This document shows positions 1-8,929 of a stretch of DNA of 64,000 nt, piece by piece; position 1 is the stretch's first letter; each line of letters opens with the position of its first letter. Under the pieces are notes generated by a model. That model did no database searches, had not been told where the DNA came from, and was given only the letters and a program-made list of their open reading frames with translations. Origin of the DNA: an uncultured Bacilli bacterium (lineage in GTDB: Bacteria > Bacillota_I > Bacilli_A > RF39 > UBA660); contig CALVIX010000001.1 in assembly GCA_944331895.1 (NCBI GenBank), forward strand, positions 1-64,000, read 5' to 3'. A program made the position numbers and the translations under genes.

Positions 1-81
1 CATAAATCTATTATATTATATCATGTTTTCACCCTAAGAAAAAAGTAGATTTAAATCTACTCTATAAATTGTAATTTATTA

Positions 82-276
82 TTAAATAATTGAGAAAACA
101 ATTAATAAAATTCCTACTATTACAAAAATGCTACCCCATACTCTAAGAACAATTTTCATTTTAGGATTTTTTAATAATTCATCTGGTATTCTAGGACTTT
201 TAAGTCCCATAAAAAATTGAGGAACTAAAATCATAAAAATTGCAACTATTGTAATTAAAACTCCTGTAATTAACAT
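82..276 (-). CDS. small two-helix membrane protein
   Basis: A 64-residue protein that is almost entirely two hydrophobic segments (about residues 2-24 and 43-63) joined by a short polar loop containing SPRIPDELLKNPK. This is the look of a small SdpI/DUF-type membrane protein, but I do not recognise a named family. The start is well supported: a perfect AGGAGG lies about 10 bases before the ATG. Upstream lies a decayed stretch, so the gene may have lost its original partners. Function unknown. Confidence 0.6.
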   Translation of the reverse strand: MLITGVLITIVAIFMILVPQFFMGLKSPRIPDELLKNPKMKIVLRVWGSIFVIVGILLIVFSII

Positions 277-716
277 ACAATACCTCCTATACGAATTACT
301 ATTCGTTTTTTTCTTTCTTAAATTTTCATAAACTGCTAATTGAGAAAATATAGCACAAAATAAACTAGGAATTATAGCATATCCTACATTTACCTGTCCT
401 TCATTTGATTTTCTGTTAAACCGTCTAAATTTTGATCTGTATAATATATATCATGCGTTATACAATTAAAACAATTGCTTAAGCCTTTATCTTTTAAAAT
501 TTTATCATAATAAGATAAATCTCTATCTAATTTAAATCCAACCTCTACTATCATAATTTTCTCCAATCATTCCTGTAAACTTTTCCCTACTTAGATTTTT
601 GTGATATTTTCCTATTAAAATAACTAGCAAAATCTTTATAATATACTTTTACAACATCAACTGGGCGTAATTCATGATAGCATCTATATTACATTGTATA
701 TTTTCATGATGATCTT
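277..716. other. 440-base decayed intergenic stretch
   Basis: Apart from the truncated CYTH-like gene, this stretch holds short minus-strand pieces that read like protein but lack starts: a 33-residue tail ending at 587 containing ELRPVDVVKVYYKD, and a hydrophobic piece containing GYAIIPSLF in frame with, and upstream of, the 64-residue gene. This is what repeated small deletions between neighbouring genes leave behind. No RNA gene or mobile element is visible. Confidence 0.4.
390..554 (-). pseudogene. truncated CYTH/class IV adenylate cyclase-like gene
   Basis: A 54-codon reading frame starting MIVEVGFKLDRDLSYYDK and containing THDIYYT, with a GGAG ribosome site 7 bases upstream. To my recollection this matches the N-terminus of small CYTH-domain proteins (class IV adenylate cyclase or triphosphatase fold), in which the first strand carries the E-x-E/E-x-G type motif. 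The frame stops right after the TENQMK segment, about a quarter of the way through a normal CYTH domain, so the rest of the tunnel fold is missing. I call it a 3'-truncated remnant; a genuine 54-residue peptide is possible but less likely. Confidence 0.5.
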
Positions 717-1361
717 TTATCGATGCTTATTTTTACTATAATTTAAAAATTCATTCAAAGATAGTTCTTTTAATTTATAACTTCCACTTCGATAGACATC
801 TATAATCTCTTTATTTTCTTCATAATATTTTTTAACTTTATCTTGAATTCGCTTCGTTGCAGCATCAAAAGGTGGACTATCTGGATATTTTTCTCCATAA
901 TATGTAATTTGTTCTGGTGAAATCGTAGACATCATATAATGGATAATATCAAACCTAGAATAAGTTATATTGCCATTCGTAATATCCTCCAATAATAAGA
1001 CATTGATAATATCGGAAGCTATCGGTTGGCTCGTACAACCATTTTCAAAATTTCTTTCATTTTTAATTCCATTCATATCAAAGGATAGATAAACACCGTC
1101 CCCTAAATAATCTTCTAAATCTTTAGACAACAATATCTTTCCTTTTAAGTCGTCATCCAATGTAATTTCTTTTTCCTTTGCTTTTCTGTAAACAATGCTA
1201 AAGTCTACATATAAAGCAATCGCTCCCTCGTATCCTTCCGAAAAAAATACTTTTACTTGATCATCTTGAATCAATCTACTATTGTCTCCACTGCGAGGTA
1301 ATAATCCAAATTGATTAATAGAGTCCAAGTAATCTAGTTTCGTCATATGATAACATTTCAT
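717..1361 (-). CDS. hypothetical protein with ADP-ribosyltransferase-like N-terminus
   Basis: 214 residues, soluble, no signal peptide. The first 55 residues (MKCYHMTKLDYLDSI, then GLLPRSGDNS, then KVFFSEGYEGAIALYVDF) have the layout of ART-fold proteins such as KptA and DarT: a Y-H-x-T strand, a helix ending in a G-L-x-P turn, then a strand with a F-F-S-E/G motif. The C-terminal half is helical and charged. A full R/H-Y-E type catalytic triad cannot be assigned by eye. An AGGAG site about 10 bases upstream supports the start. No antitoxin-like partner is next to it. The fold assignment is an inference; the biological role is unknown. Confidence 0.55.
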   Translation of the reverse strand: MKCYHMTKLDYLDSINQFGLLPRSGDNSRLIQDDQVKVFFSEGYEGAIALYVDFSIVYRKAKEKEITLDDDLKGKILLSKDLEDYLGDGVYLSFDMNGIKNERNFENGCTSQPIASDIINVLLLEDITNGNITYSRFDIIHYMMSTISPEQITYYGEKYPDSPPFDAATKRIQDKVKKYYEENKEIIDVYRSGSYKLKELSLNEFLNYSKNKHR

Positions 1362-1517
1362 GTATCATCAACTCCTGTACTAAAACAACCTCTTAACTTT
1401 CAAATAATCTTCTATTATTATAACATATCTTTTTATCATAAACATCAATCACCTACATTCTACAAAACAACTTGCATTTTTATTTACTTCTATCTATCCT
1501 TTTCTTAAATTATCCGA

Positions 1518-1523
1518 TATAAT
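1518..1523 (+). promoter_or_regulatory. -10 element of the DUF2207 gene
   Basis: A perfect TATAAT 25 bases before the start codon at 1549. No convincing -35 is visible at 16-18 bases upstream, so only the -10 is called. Confidence 0.4.
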
Positions 1524-1548
1524 AAACTTAGAAAGTGGTGAATCTAAA

Positions 1549-3714
1549 ATGTACAAACAAACTAGAAATATTTTTATTATTTTCTTTCTCATCTTTTTTG
1601 TTATACCGTTCATCTCTACTTTCTTCTCATACTACGATTCAGAAGAAAGTACAGGTCCAAATGACTACGCACGGATTACAGACGTAGATTACAAAGCAGT
1701 CCTTGTAGATGAACCAGGTGAAGGAGGAAAAGTTGTCATTACAGAAAGATTGACTTACGATGTTCACGCAGCCTCTAAGAATAATCTATTCTGGGAATTA
1801 TGGAGAGATCTTCCAGAAGATTACGTCGACGGACTAAAAGTGGACTATCAAGTAAATTATGTAAAACAAATCAATGATGACGGTACAGAGACAACCTATA
1901 CCGAAAGTCCAAAACTATATTGGAATGATAGTGACTACACAAGCATTATATATGGACCGGGAAAATGGTATCATAGTAAAGGCCCATACGATGAAGGACT
2001 CGCTAGATATGAATGCGTATTCTTCTACGTAGATGGCTTGTATCGTGAAGACGTGACATTTGAAATTCAATATGAAATGAATAATGCAGCTTTAAGATAT
2101 AGCGATGTTTCAGAGTTATACCTATCTATGTACTCTGAAGATTCTATCAAACATCTAGAATCTTTTAAAGGTCAGATTTTAATTCCAAATAAAGATATGC
2201 CAAAAAAAGGGAACTATCTTGCACACACGTATGGAACAAATTCTCATACTTTTGATTATAAAGAATCAGATACTTTAAATCCTGGATATCACACATTCTC
2301 TTTCGATTTAGATAAAGATGATTTAAAATTCAAAAGCTACAATAAATACCTAGAATTTTCATTGCTTGCATACAATGAAGACAAACATAGTTTTACAAAT
2401 TTTGCACCAGACAATTACTATTCCGACGATGTCTATCTCGAAGAAGCAATGGATGCGATTGAAGAATATGATAATTTACAAGTAGAAGCGAAACACAATA
2501 AGAAAACTTTATTGATTCTTTCTATCCTCTTTTCTGTCCTATTCTTGACTTTCGCTATCACAAGAGATAAAAAGATTAGAAAAAAGCATAAATTCTATCA
2601 ACCGTCTACAAAAATAAAATATTTCAGAGATATCCCAAGTAATCTAGATCCTTACTTTGCTGCGTCTCTCGTATTCTCAAAACATAAGCATAAAGCAGAT
2701 ATCGGAGACAGTTACTCTGCTCTACTTTTAAATCTAGTTAGAAAAGGATACATCGAATTACAAAAAATCTCTGAAACAAAAGATTGGGACTTTGATAATA
2801 TCTTATTAAAAGTATTATACTTGCCACCTACTACGAATCCATTCACACAAATGCCTAGCATACCTGCTTCTAATATCATTTCAAATACGATCAATACCGA
2901 AAGTACAATAGCAGGAACTCAACCGATCGAGCGATACAATATCAATGGTAAAAAATTAGAAGACCTCTCTCTCAATGAGGAAGCATATTTTAACTTCGTC
3001 GTAAAATACGCACATGGAAATTCTATTACGATGAAAGAATTCCAAAAGAAAGTTTATTCCGATTATGATAATACAAATGCTTTCGTTGACAAAGTTGAAA
3101 ACTCTATCGTACATCTCGGTGTTACGCGAGGATACTTCCAAAAAGCAGATTATTGTGGTCTTAAAAATCGCACAATTTCTTTAGCAAAATCTTATATTAT
3201 ATTGGCAATTCTCATTATGCTGATAGGAAATCTAACATGTTCATTCACACGTCTTGATCTCGCATATGGTTCTTTCTTTATCATTGGTATCACACTTATC
3301 ATAAGCGCCATCATTTTAAAGAAATGCGCAAATCATTACATCTTATTAACACAATTTGGAGAAGACGAATACGAGAAATGGAGAGCACTCTATCGTTTCT
3401 TAAATAGTGCTACTTTAATGGATGAAAAAACTGTAATCGAACTACCTTTATGGGAGGAATACCTCGTATATGCAACAGCATTCGGTATTTCCGATAAAGT
3501 GATCAAAGCATTAGAAATCCGTTGTCCAGATATTACAAACAGTCCACTTCTCAGCAATGGATACTATCGTTCAAGTGGATTCCGTTATACGACTCGTTCT
3601 TTCAGTCGAGCAACACGTAGAGCAACTTACATCTCTAGAAGCGCTAGATATAGCGGAGGTTCTTACTACGGTGGTGGAGGCCGCGGAGGCGGTGGAGGTG
3701 GCGGTGGCCACTAA
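1549..3714 (+). CDS. DUF2207 domain membrane protein
   Basis: 721 residues: an N-terminal signal/anchor helix (about residues 7-27), a roughly 290-residue extracellular beta-rich domain with the alternating Y/D/W pattern of DUF2207 (for example WELWRDLPEDY and YGPGKWYHSKGPYDEG), a transmembrane helix around 320-336, a cytoplasmic part, two further helices near 545-590, and a C-terminal tail rich in Arg/Ser/Tyr that ends in a run of about 13 glycines and a His. This order is that of the DUF2207 family of predicted membrane proteins in Gram-positive bacteria; their function is not established. The gene stands alone, with its own -10 box and a shared terminator. Confidence 0.85.
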   Translation: MYKQTRNIFIIFFLIFFVIPFISTFFSYYDSEESTGPNDYARITDVDYKAVLVDEPGEGGKVVITERLTYDVHAASKNNLFWELWRDLPEDYVDGLKVDYQVNYVKQINDDGTETTYTESPKLYWNDSDYTSIIYGPGKWYHSKGPYDEGLARYECVFFYVDGLYREDVTFEIQYEMNNAALRYSDVSELYLSMYSEDSIKHLESFKGQILIPNKDMPKKGNYLAHTYGTNSHTFDYKESDTLNPGYHTFSFDLDKDDLKFKSYNKYLEFSLLAYNEDKHSFTNFAPDNYYSDDVYLEEAMDAIEEYDNLQVEAKHNKKTLLILSILFSVLFLTFAITRDKKIRKKHKFYQPSTKIKYFRDIPSNLDPYFAASLVFSKHKHKADIGDSYSALLLNLVRKGYIELQKISETKDWDFDNILLKVLYLPPTTNPFTQMPSIPASNIISNTINTESTIAGTQPIERYNINGKKLEDLSLNEEAYFNFVVKYAHGNSITMKEFQKKVYSDYDNTNAFVDKVENSIVHLGVTRGYFQKADYCGLKNRTISLAKSYIILAILIMLIGNLTCSFTRLDLAYGSFFIIGITLIISAIILKKCANHYILLTQFGEDEYEKWRALYRFLNSATLMDEKTVIELPLWEEYLVYATAFGISDKVIKALEIRCPDITNSPLLSNGYYRSSGFRYTTRSFSRATRRATYISRSARYSGGSYYGGGGRGGGGGGGGH

Positions 3715-3750
3715 AAAAGAATAATTCCAGTTTTGGATTATTCTTTTTCT
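3713..3750. terminator. bidirectional terminator between DUF2207 gene and hss
   Basis: Inverted repeat AAGAATAAT(T)CC / GGATTATTCTT around an AGTTTT loop, flanked by A-run on the left and T-run on the right, so it can end transcripts from both sides. It overlaps the stop codon of the homospermidine synthase gene. Confidence 0.75.
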
Positions 3751-5219
3751 TTTGCCAAAAAATCTTTCGATTGTATATCTGAAAAATCAATTTCTAGTTT
3801 GTCTGCAAGCAATTTCTTGTCGAATGTTTTATAAATTGTCTTTGATATATATTTCTCAGCGATCTTTAAAATATAGTGATAATCTAAAATATCATCCGGA
3901 AAGTAAATTCCACCTTGATGCTGATGTTTCAACATCCAACAAAGTGCAGCAAGTGCTGACATCGCAACTGGTGTAATCGTTGGTGTCTGCCAATAAGAAT
4001 CTTTTTTATGGCGATACAAATAAGATAATTCAATTCGATTTCCTACCCATACAGGTTCGAATTTTTCACCAATTAGTAAAACTCCTACATACTCAGTACC
4101 TTCTTCTATTTTTTCTTGATAAACAATTTCTGAATCATTTGGATAAATATGCCCTCTTACAATACTATTCCCTATTTCATTTTCAACATCTTGAGGTTTC
4201 TTCGGATCTGGATTAGGATAATCATTCACCTTTGACTTCTCTAAATATTCTTTTGCTAGATCACAAGGAGAATAGACAAACATCACAGAAGGACGATATA
4301 CTGTTTTACCATCTTCTACAATAGAAAGATGATCTGCTATCGTAATTGTCTCTTCGTGTGGTACTAAATATCCTTCAAAAGTACCGTTTGGATAATACGT
4401 ACGGCATTTCATATCACAAGCAAGTTTTGTATATTCTAAAAAACCTCTTTCTAAATCTAACATTCGATATTGATCTTTCTCTTTTAAACGTTCATGTGTT
4501 CCAATGTTCTGAGTTGCTTCGCTTAGTAATTCAAAGAAGAAAGAATCACAACACCAAGTGCTGACTAACTTGTTTTCATTATATTCTTCTTTCACCTTTT
4601 GTAAATCGATATCGTTTACATGTATCATACGAATTTTTAAAATTCTTGCGATTTCATTCAACTTATTCTCTGTCAATAACTGTTTCAAATGTTTGTCTTT
4701 TTTATACTGCGTATGAACGATATATTCGATTCCTGCAGCGACAAAATGCGAAACCAAGCCGGGGTTATTCCCATGTTGTAATACGATAGGATACTGATTG
4801 TATCGCGGATCGTTCTCATATTTTTTTCTAAGTTCTTTCTTTAAAAGATTCTCGTTAAAAATACTATACCAATTTTCAGGCCAATCAGCTTCTCCCGTAT
4901 TCAGATACATAATATTATTTTCGCTACACCATTGACACAGATCTCTCGTCCCAACAGTATCAGCAAAATCAATCAGAATATCTCCCTGATTCAAAAATGT
5001 ACTAAAAACTTCTTTAAAATTATCTTTGTTAATGTCACAAACAAAAAAGTTGGTGGAAATTCCACCCAGATTCATATAAGGTTCAAATTCAAATTGGTTT
5101 CTCGTAATCACGATGTAGTTATTTTCATCAAATTGAATTTCATGGGATACCTTTTCAAAAAAACTTTTTCCTACCGCACCAAAACCAAATTGTACAATTT
5201 TCCCACTATATTTTATCAT
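3738..5219 (-). CDS. hss: homospermidine synthase
   Basis: 493 residues, the normal length for the bacterial homospermidine synthase family (saccharopine dehydrogenase-like). An N-terminal Rossmann motif GFGAVGKS at residues 12-19 binds NAD. Later come HGNNPGLVSHF (about 149-159), PNGTFEGYLVPHEET and YRPSVMFVYSPCD, all typical of the family. The enzyme joins putrescine units (or transfers an aminobutyl group from spermidine) through an NAD-dependent Schiff-base cycle to make sym-homospermidine in the cytoplasm. It is the last gene of a closely spaced eight-gene minus-strand array whose third-last gene is a glutathionylspermidine-synthase-like ligase, which suggests that the polyamine is then conjugated. 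No ornithine or arginine decarboxylase is in the window. Confidence 0.88.
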   Translation of the reverse strand: MIKYSGKIVQFGFGAVGKSFFEKVSHEIQFDENNYIVITRNQFEFEPYMNLGGISTNFFVCDINKDNFKEVFSTFLNQGDILIDFADTVGTRDLCQWCSENNIMYLNTGEADWPENWYSIFNENLLKKELRKKYENDPRYNQYPIVLQHGNNPGLVSHFVAAGIEYIVHTQYKKDKHLKQLLTENKLNEIARILKIRMIHVNDIDLQKVKEEYNENKLVSTWCCDSFFFELLSEATQNIGTHERLKEKDQYRMLDLERGFLEYTKLACDMKCRTYYPNGTFEGYLVPHEETITIADHLSIVEDGKTVYRPSVMFVYSPCDLAKEYLEKSKVNDYPNPDPKKPQDVENEIGNSIVRGHIYPNDSEIVYQEKIEEGTEYVGVLLIGEKFEPVWVGNRIELSYLYRHKKDSYWQTPTITPVAMSALAALCWMLKHQHQGGIYFPDDILDYHYILKIAEKYISKTIYKTFDKKLLADKLEIDFSDIQSKDFLAKEKE

Positions 5220-5235
5220 TGCATCACTTCCCCGA

Positions 5236-5886
5236 TCACAACTCTTTTTCTTTGATTTTCTTTATTTTAATTTCTCTTGCTTCTTCATATCCATTTGTAA
5301 ATAAAATTTTGATATTCTTTTTTTGATATGGATATAGCACTTTCTTCAAATCTCTCGATAATTGATTTCCTCTCACCACGATCTTTGTAATACCATTTTG
5401 TAAAAAATAATCTGGTGAAGGAATATCTTGTGGATAAATATCCCAGCTATTATCAAAGATAGATGGATCTATTTTATATCGATTCAAACGATTTCGATCT
5501 AAAAGAAATACAGGTGGTGCATCTTCTTCTAATACTATCTTTTCTAACTCTAAAGCTCCCCATACTAATAATGGCTCTATCATAGCATTATTCGTAGTAG
5601 AAGAAACACCTATAGATGGATTAGTCCCATTAAATATCGGAATTGGACGGTATCCAAGATGAGCAAGTGCGATTCCTTCTTTGATGCTATCTACTCCTTC
5701 GATATCTATGATAATTGCAGTATCTTTGCTTAAATTATTTACATAAAATATCTTTGGAATACTATCATCGATAAATTCGTGAACTTGATACGGGCTATCG
5801 ATTCCAATAAATGGAACAGGTCTCACCCAATCTACCCATCTCTTTCCAGTAGGTGTCCACTTTTTATAGACTTCTTTTCCTGTCAT
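5236..5886 (-). CDS. unknown protein coupled to the ATP-grasp ligase
   Basis: 216 residues from the ATG at 5886; a longer TTG start at 5904 is possible, but AAAGGAA sits at the right distance only for the ATG. Its start overlaps the end of the ligase gene by 23 bases and its end is 16 bases before hss, so translation is probably coupled. The protein is soluble with an alternating strand/helix pattern: FIGIDSPYQVHEF, KDTAIIIDIEGVDSI, GYRPIPIFNGTNP, PPVFLLDRNRL, ITKIVVRGNQLS. The repeated hydrophobic strands ending in D or N suggest an alpha/beta fold. I do not recognise a family. Context suggests a partner or second enzyme for polyamine conjugation. Confidence 0.75.
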   Translation of the reverse strand: MTGKEVYKKWTPTGKRWVDWVRPVPFIGIDSPYQVHEFIDDSIPKIFYVNNLSKDTAIIIDIEGVDSIKEGIALAHLGYRPIPIFNGTNPSIGVSSTTNNAMIEPLLVWGALELEKIVLEEDAPPVFLLDRNRLNRYKIDPSIFDNSWDIYPQDIPSPDYFLQNGITKIVVRGNQLSRDLKKVLYPYQKKNIKILFTNGYEEAREIKIKKIKEKEL

Positions 5887-7099
5887 CTTTTTTATTCCTT
5901 TCAATCAAAACTGGTATATCGGCAGCATCGGAATCAATTCTATTTTTCTCACTGATTCTAGCGTAAAATCCCGCATGGTTTCCATCTACACTATATGAGC
6001 CTAAACAGACGTGAAAAAGTTTTCCGTCTGGACTCTTCAAAGGCTTACTTAGAAATTTTTTCTGTGCAAGATATCGTTTTGGGTGTCTACGAACATCTTT
6101 TAAAATTGTTTGATATTCGCCTTCACTACAAGCTTCTGGAATAGAAATTTTTTCTCCTACTCTACCCCAAGCAGGCTTATATATATATCCATCTTTTCCT
6201 TTAAGATTTTTCACTTCGATCGTATCTGGAAGTAATTTTCTCCATGTTTCTAATGAAATTCCGTGTTGTTCTAATAGATCCCATATAAGTGGAAATCGTT
6301 TTGTTTGAGCGAATATTGCAATTGGATGATTACAAGAAGGCGTAGTCGTATCAAAATAACCTGCCCATGTTTTTGGTTTGATTTCTTTCAACCACTCTAA
6401 AGGAGTAAAACGTACGATACAATCGATCTTACCTTGATTTCCATCTAAAATACTCATAGCTTCTCTATTTTCGAATCGCACGTGATCTGCTGCACCATAA
6501 AGCGAATGAAAGCCAAGTGATTCCATTTTATCTCCAATATACTGCATCACCTGACGATCATCACTATAAGATGTACAATGTACAAACATGATCGTGCCAT
6601 TACGTTTTATTTTTTTCGCAATCGTTTTTGCTAAAATGTCTCCAAAGTCGATACTATCATAACTTTTCCGAGATTTAGATAGATATCGAATTGCTAATTT
6701 AGGTAATAACGAAGCTTCTGCAAAGCCTCCTGGAACATCACTATTCACTTCGCTAATAACCCATTTTTCATCAACCGTAGGATGAAAATCATAACGCATT
6801 AATCGAATATGTCTCTTTGGATCGTACTCTTTCATTCGCTTCAATTCACACGAAATCTTCTTAGGAATTTCTAATCGTTTTGCAAGATCTAAATGTCGAT
6901 TTAAAAACTCCTCTGCACATCTCGTCTCCGAATCCAACATCTCAGTCAACTCTGCTAGTTCTTTAGATTCTTTCTCCGTTATGACAAGAGCATATTTTGC
7001 AAGTGTATTATGATCTAAAAATTGAGGATCCCATTTATAACAATCAAAAATCGCATCCACTCGATACTCTTCATAATTTGGTATAGATACTAATTTCAT
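5864..7099 (-). CDS. glutathionylspermidine synthase-like ATP-grasp ligase
   Basis: 411 residues matching the synthetase half of the GSP_synth family (as in Gsp, YgiC, YjfC). Diagnostic pieces in order: RLMRYDFHPT (about 100-109) followed by VISEVNSDVPGGFAEAS, the ATP/Mg-binding R-x-D and E-x-N-x-D-x-P motif; KPAWGRVGEKI (about 309), the nucleotide-binding loop that reads K-P-x-x-G-R-x-G; and LGSYSVDGNHAGFYARIS near the end. The N-terminal amidase domain of E. coli Gsp is absent. Family members form an amide between a carboxylate (glutathione in E. coli) and a polyamine amine using ATP. With homospermidine synthase two genes downstream, homospermidine is the obvious amine substrate; the acyl partner is unknown. 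Confidence 0.8.
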   Translation of the reverse strand: MKLVSIPNYEEYRVDAIFDCYKWDPQFLDHNTLAKYALVITEKESKELAELTEMLDSETRCAEEFLNRHLDLAKRLEIPKKISCELKRMKEYDPKRHIRLMRYDFHPTVDEKWVISEVNSDVPGGFAEASLLPKLAIRYLSKSRKSYDSIDFGDILAKTIAKKIKRNGTIMFVHCTSYSDDRQVMQYIGDKMESLGFHSLYGAADHVRFENREAMSILDGNQGKIDCIVRFTPLEWLKEIKPKTWAGYFDTTTPSCNHPIAIFAQTKRFPLIWDLLEQHGISLETWRKLLPDTIEVKNLKGKDGYIYKPAWGRVGEKISIPEACSEGEYQTILKDVRRHPKRYLAQKKFLSKPLKSPDGKLFHVCLGSYSVDGNHAGFYARISEKNRIDSDAADIPVLIERNKKDDRKRSL

Positions 7100-7129
7100 A
7101 AACGCTCTCTTTTCTAAATAAAAATAATA

Positions 7130-8278
7130 CTACCATCCTCTTTTTCGGTACATTTCTCTTTGGGCTGCTAAATCATTGGCTGCTTGTAATATATTAGAAT
7201 TGTTACTTAACTTCGCCTGCTCTTCTAGTTTTTGTTCAAATTTTTCATTGACAAGCGCCTCCAACTTTTGTTTCACTGCACTATCATATTCATAGTCATC
7301 CTCATAATCAATCGGTAAAAGGTCATTTTCCCGATGATATTTCCAAGCGTCATTCATACAGGTTTCTTGTAAACGAATGCGAATTTCATTCGCTCCAATC
7401 TGCCAAAACTTATTTGCACCAGATGTGATACGTTCGATAGAATCATCGACAATCCATTCCACCATAGCGTCAAATTGCTGATATTCTTCATCCGTTAAAT
7501 TTAAATCTCCTACTATGATACCATGTCGCGCAAAACATTCTAATTCTCCCTGTTCACAGCCTCTTAAAATCCATCTTCTATGTTGTTCAAAATTAGGCAG
7601 AACTTTTTCCACCGCTTGAAACATTCTCCCTTTCATAGTCCATGTCATTTCTTTTGACTTGTCCTTTTCTTCCTGTGTTGCCTGACGATGATACGATGAA
7701 ATCACAGTCATATTACTAATTCCAAAAAGATTTCTACATAACCCATATACATCGGTAATAGAATTCGAATCTAATGGCCTTGCATCCGGAAACAATAAAT
7801 CAATAAATGTAAATCCACCTTTTTCTCTATCTTCATCATAATAAATATTTTTATCTTTTAATTCAAGTCCCATATGAAACAGTTCACATATATCTCTTAC
7901 ACATTGTTCGTAATGTGAATCTGGTGCTTGTAATAATCTTGATTGTCTTTCTAATTGTACTTTAGTTTCATTGTTCCAGCTACTATAATTAGCAAAACTG
8001 ACACCAGGAGCTCTTTCCTGTAATACCCAACAGATATTATTCTCTCCTTTTTCTACACGTTTGATCGCCAAATGAGCAGGCGTTCTTACACCTTTATTTC
8101 TCTTCTTATTTGCTTCTTCTGCTATCATTTCCTCTTTTTCTCGTGCGACTCCATATTTGGTTAACATCTCATACTTGACTAATACAACATCGTCAAAATG
8201 ATATGCTGCACTACCTCCATCGCTCGTGTTTGGCATTCCTTTTGCCTTCTCAATATACTCATTTATATCATAATTCAT
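7130..8278 (-). CDS. kinase-fold protein, unknown substrate
   Basis: 382 residues with the order of motifs seen in protein-kinase/aminoglycoside-kinase folds: GGSAAYHFDDVVLVKYE (about 21-37: glycine loop and beta-3 Lys), a charged helix REKEEMIAEEA (candidate alpha-C Glu), a hinge-like strand NICWVLQERAPG, then GLELKDKNIYYDED followed by FTFIDLLF, which sit where the catalytic loop and the metal-binding Asp of the D-F-G segment belong. The usual H-R-D Asp is not clear, so it may be a divergent kinase or a pseudokinase. The C-terminal third is acidic and helical. It lies 30 bases upstream of the ATP-grasp gene in the same array. Family not recognised; fold is inferred. Confidence 0.6.
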   Translation of the reverse strand: MNYDINEYIEKAKGMPNTSDGGSAAYHFDDVVLVKYEMLTKYGVAREKEEMIAEEANKKRNKGVRTPAHLAIKRVEKGENNICWVLQERAPGVSFANYSSWNNETKVQLERQSRLLQAPDSHYEQCVRDICELFHMGLELKDKNIYYDEDREKGGFTFIDLLFPDARPLDSNSITDVYGLCRNLFGISNMTVISSYHRQATQEEKDKSKEMTWTMKGRMFQAVEKVLPNFEQHRRWILRGCEQGELECFARHGIIVGDLNLTDEEYQQFDAMVEWIVDDSIERITSGANKFWQIGANEIRIRLQETCMNDAWKYHRENDLLPIDYEDDYEYDSAVKQKLEALVNEKFEQKLEEQAKLSNNSNILQAANDLAAQREMYRKRGW

Positions 8279-8316
8279 AATGACACCTCATTTTCACATT
8301 TTTTATTCGATAGAAT

Positions 8317-8919
8317 CTACATATGACTAGCAATAAAATCTACGACATCATCTTCATTTACCTTTATAAGATCCATATCTTCCTCTGTAACGTCGGTAAA
8401 GTACTTATCTATTTTCTTATATTTAGAAATAGAATTTAATGGATATCCAGGATTCATTTTAAGAGATTTTGTATCTACCATGTAAAAATTATCCTTATCC
8501 CAAGTATATGTACTCTCTTCACCTTTTTCATTGATCAATGCAAGTCCATAAATCCATTTACAATTCGCTTTTCCATCGATCCCATACTCTTTTACCAATT
8601 GAGTATAATAATCTAACATTTCCTCGTCACTTAAAGTTTTTCCATTTACTCTTCTTACATATAATCCTGGTTGTTTATCACTAGGAACACCTTCCATATA
8701 TAAAGTATCATCCATTCCTATCACAGGCATATGTTCCTTTTCATAACAAGCTCTCGCTTTAATTAGTGCATTCTCTATCGCATCTGTACCATCTTCTTTA
8801 ATATCTAAATGAATTCCTAGATCTTTTAAAGACAATACCTCTATTCCTTTTTCTAACAAACCTTTTGAAAATCTTGTCGCTTTACTTTGATTTCCTGTAG
8901 CAAATAATAACTTCTTCAT
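8317..8919 (-). CDS. Ham1/RdgB-like nucleoside-triphosphate pyrophosphatase
   Basis: 200 residues, the family length. FATGNQSKATRF at residues 6-17 is the T-G-N-x-x-K phosphate motif; EDGTDAIENALIKA (about 42-55) and MPVIGMDDTLYMEGV (about 64-78) are the metal-binding helix and strand; PGLYVRRVNGK corresponds to the usual P-G-x-x-S-A/R-x-G region but with Val-Arg in place of Ser. Classic members hydrolyse ITP, XTP and dITP to clean the nucleotide pool. The divergent C-terminal half (NPGYPLNSISKYKKIDKYF in place of the F-G-Y-D-P-I-F and S-H-R motifs) suggests a different substrate. It ends the pair with the UDG-like gene 10 bases upstream. Confidence 0.75.
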   Translation of the reverse strand: MKKLLFATGNQSKATRFSKGLLEKGIEVLSLKDLGIHLDIKEDGTDAIENALIKARACYEKEHMPVIGMDDTLYMEGVPSDKQPGLYVRRVNGKTLSDEEMLDYYTQLVKEYGIDGKANCKWIYGLALINEKGEESTYTWDKDNFYMVDTKSLKMNPGYPLNSISKYKKIDKYFTDVTEEDMDLIKVNEDDVVDFIASHM

Positions 8920-8929
8920 AACATTCTCC

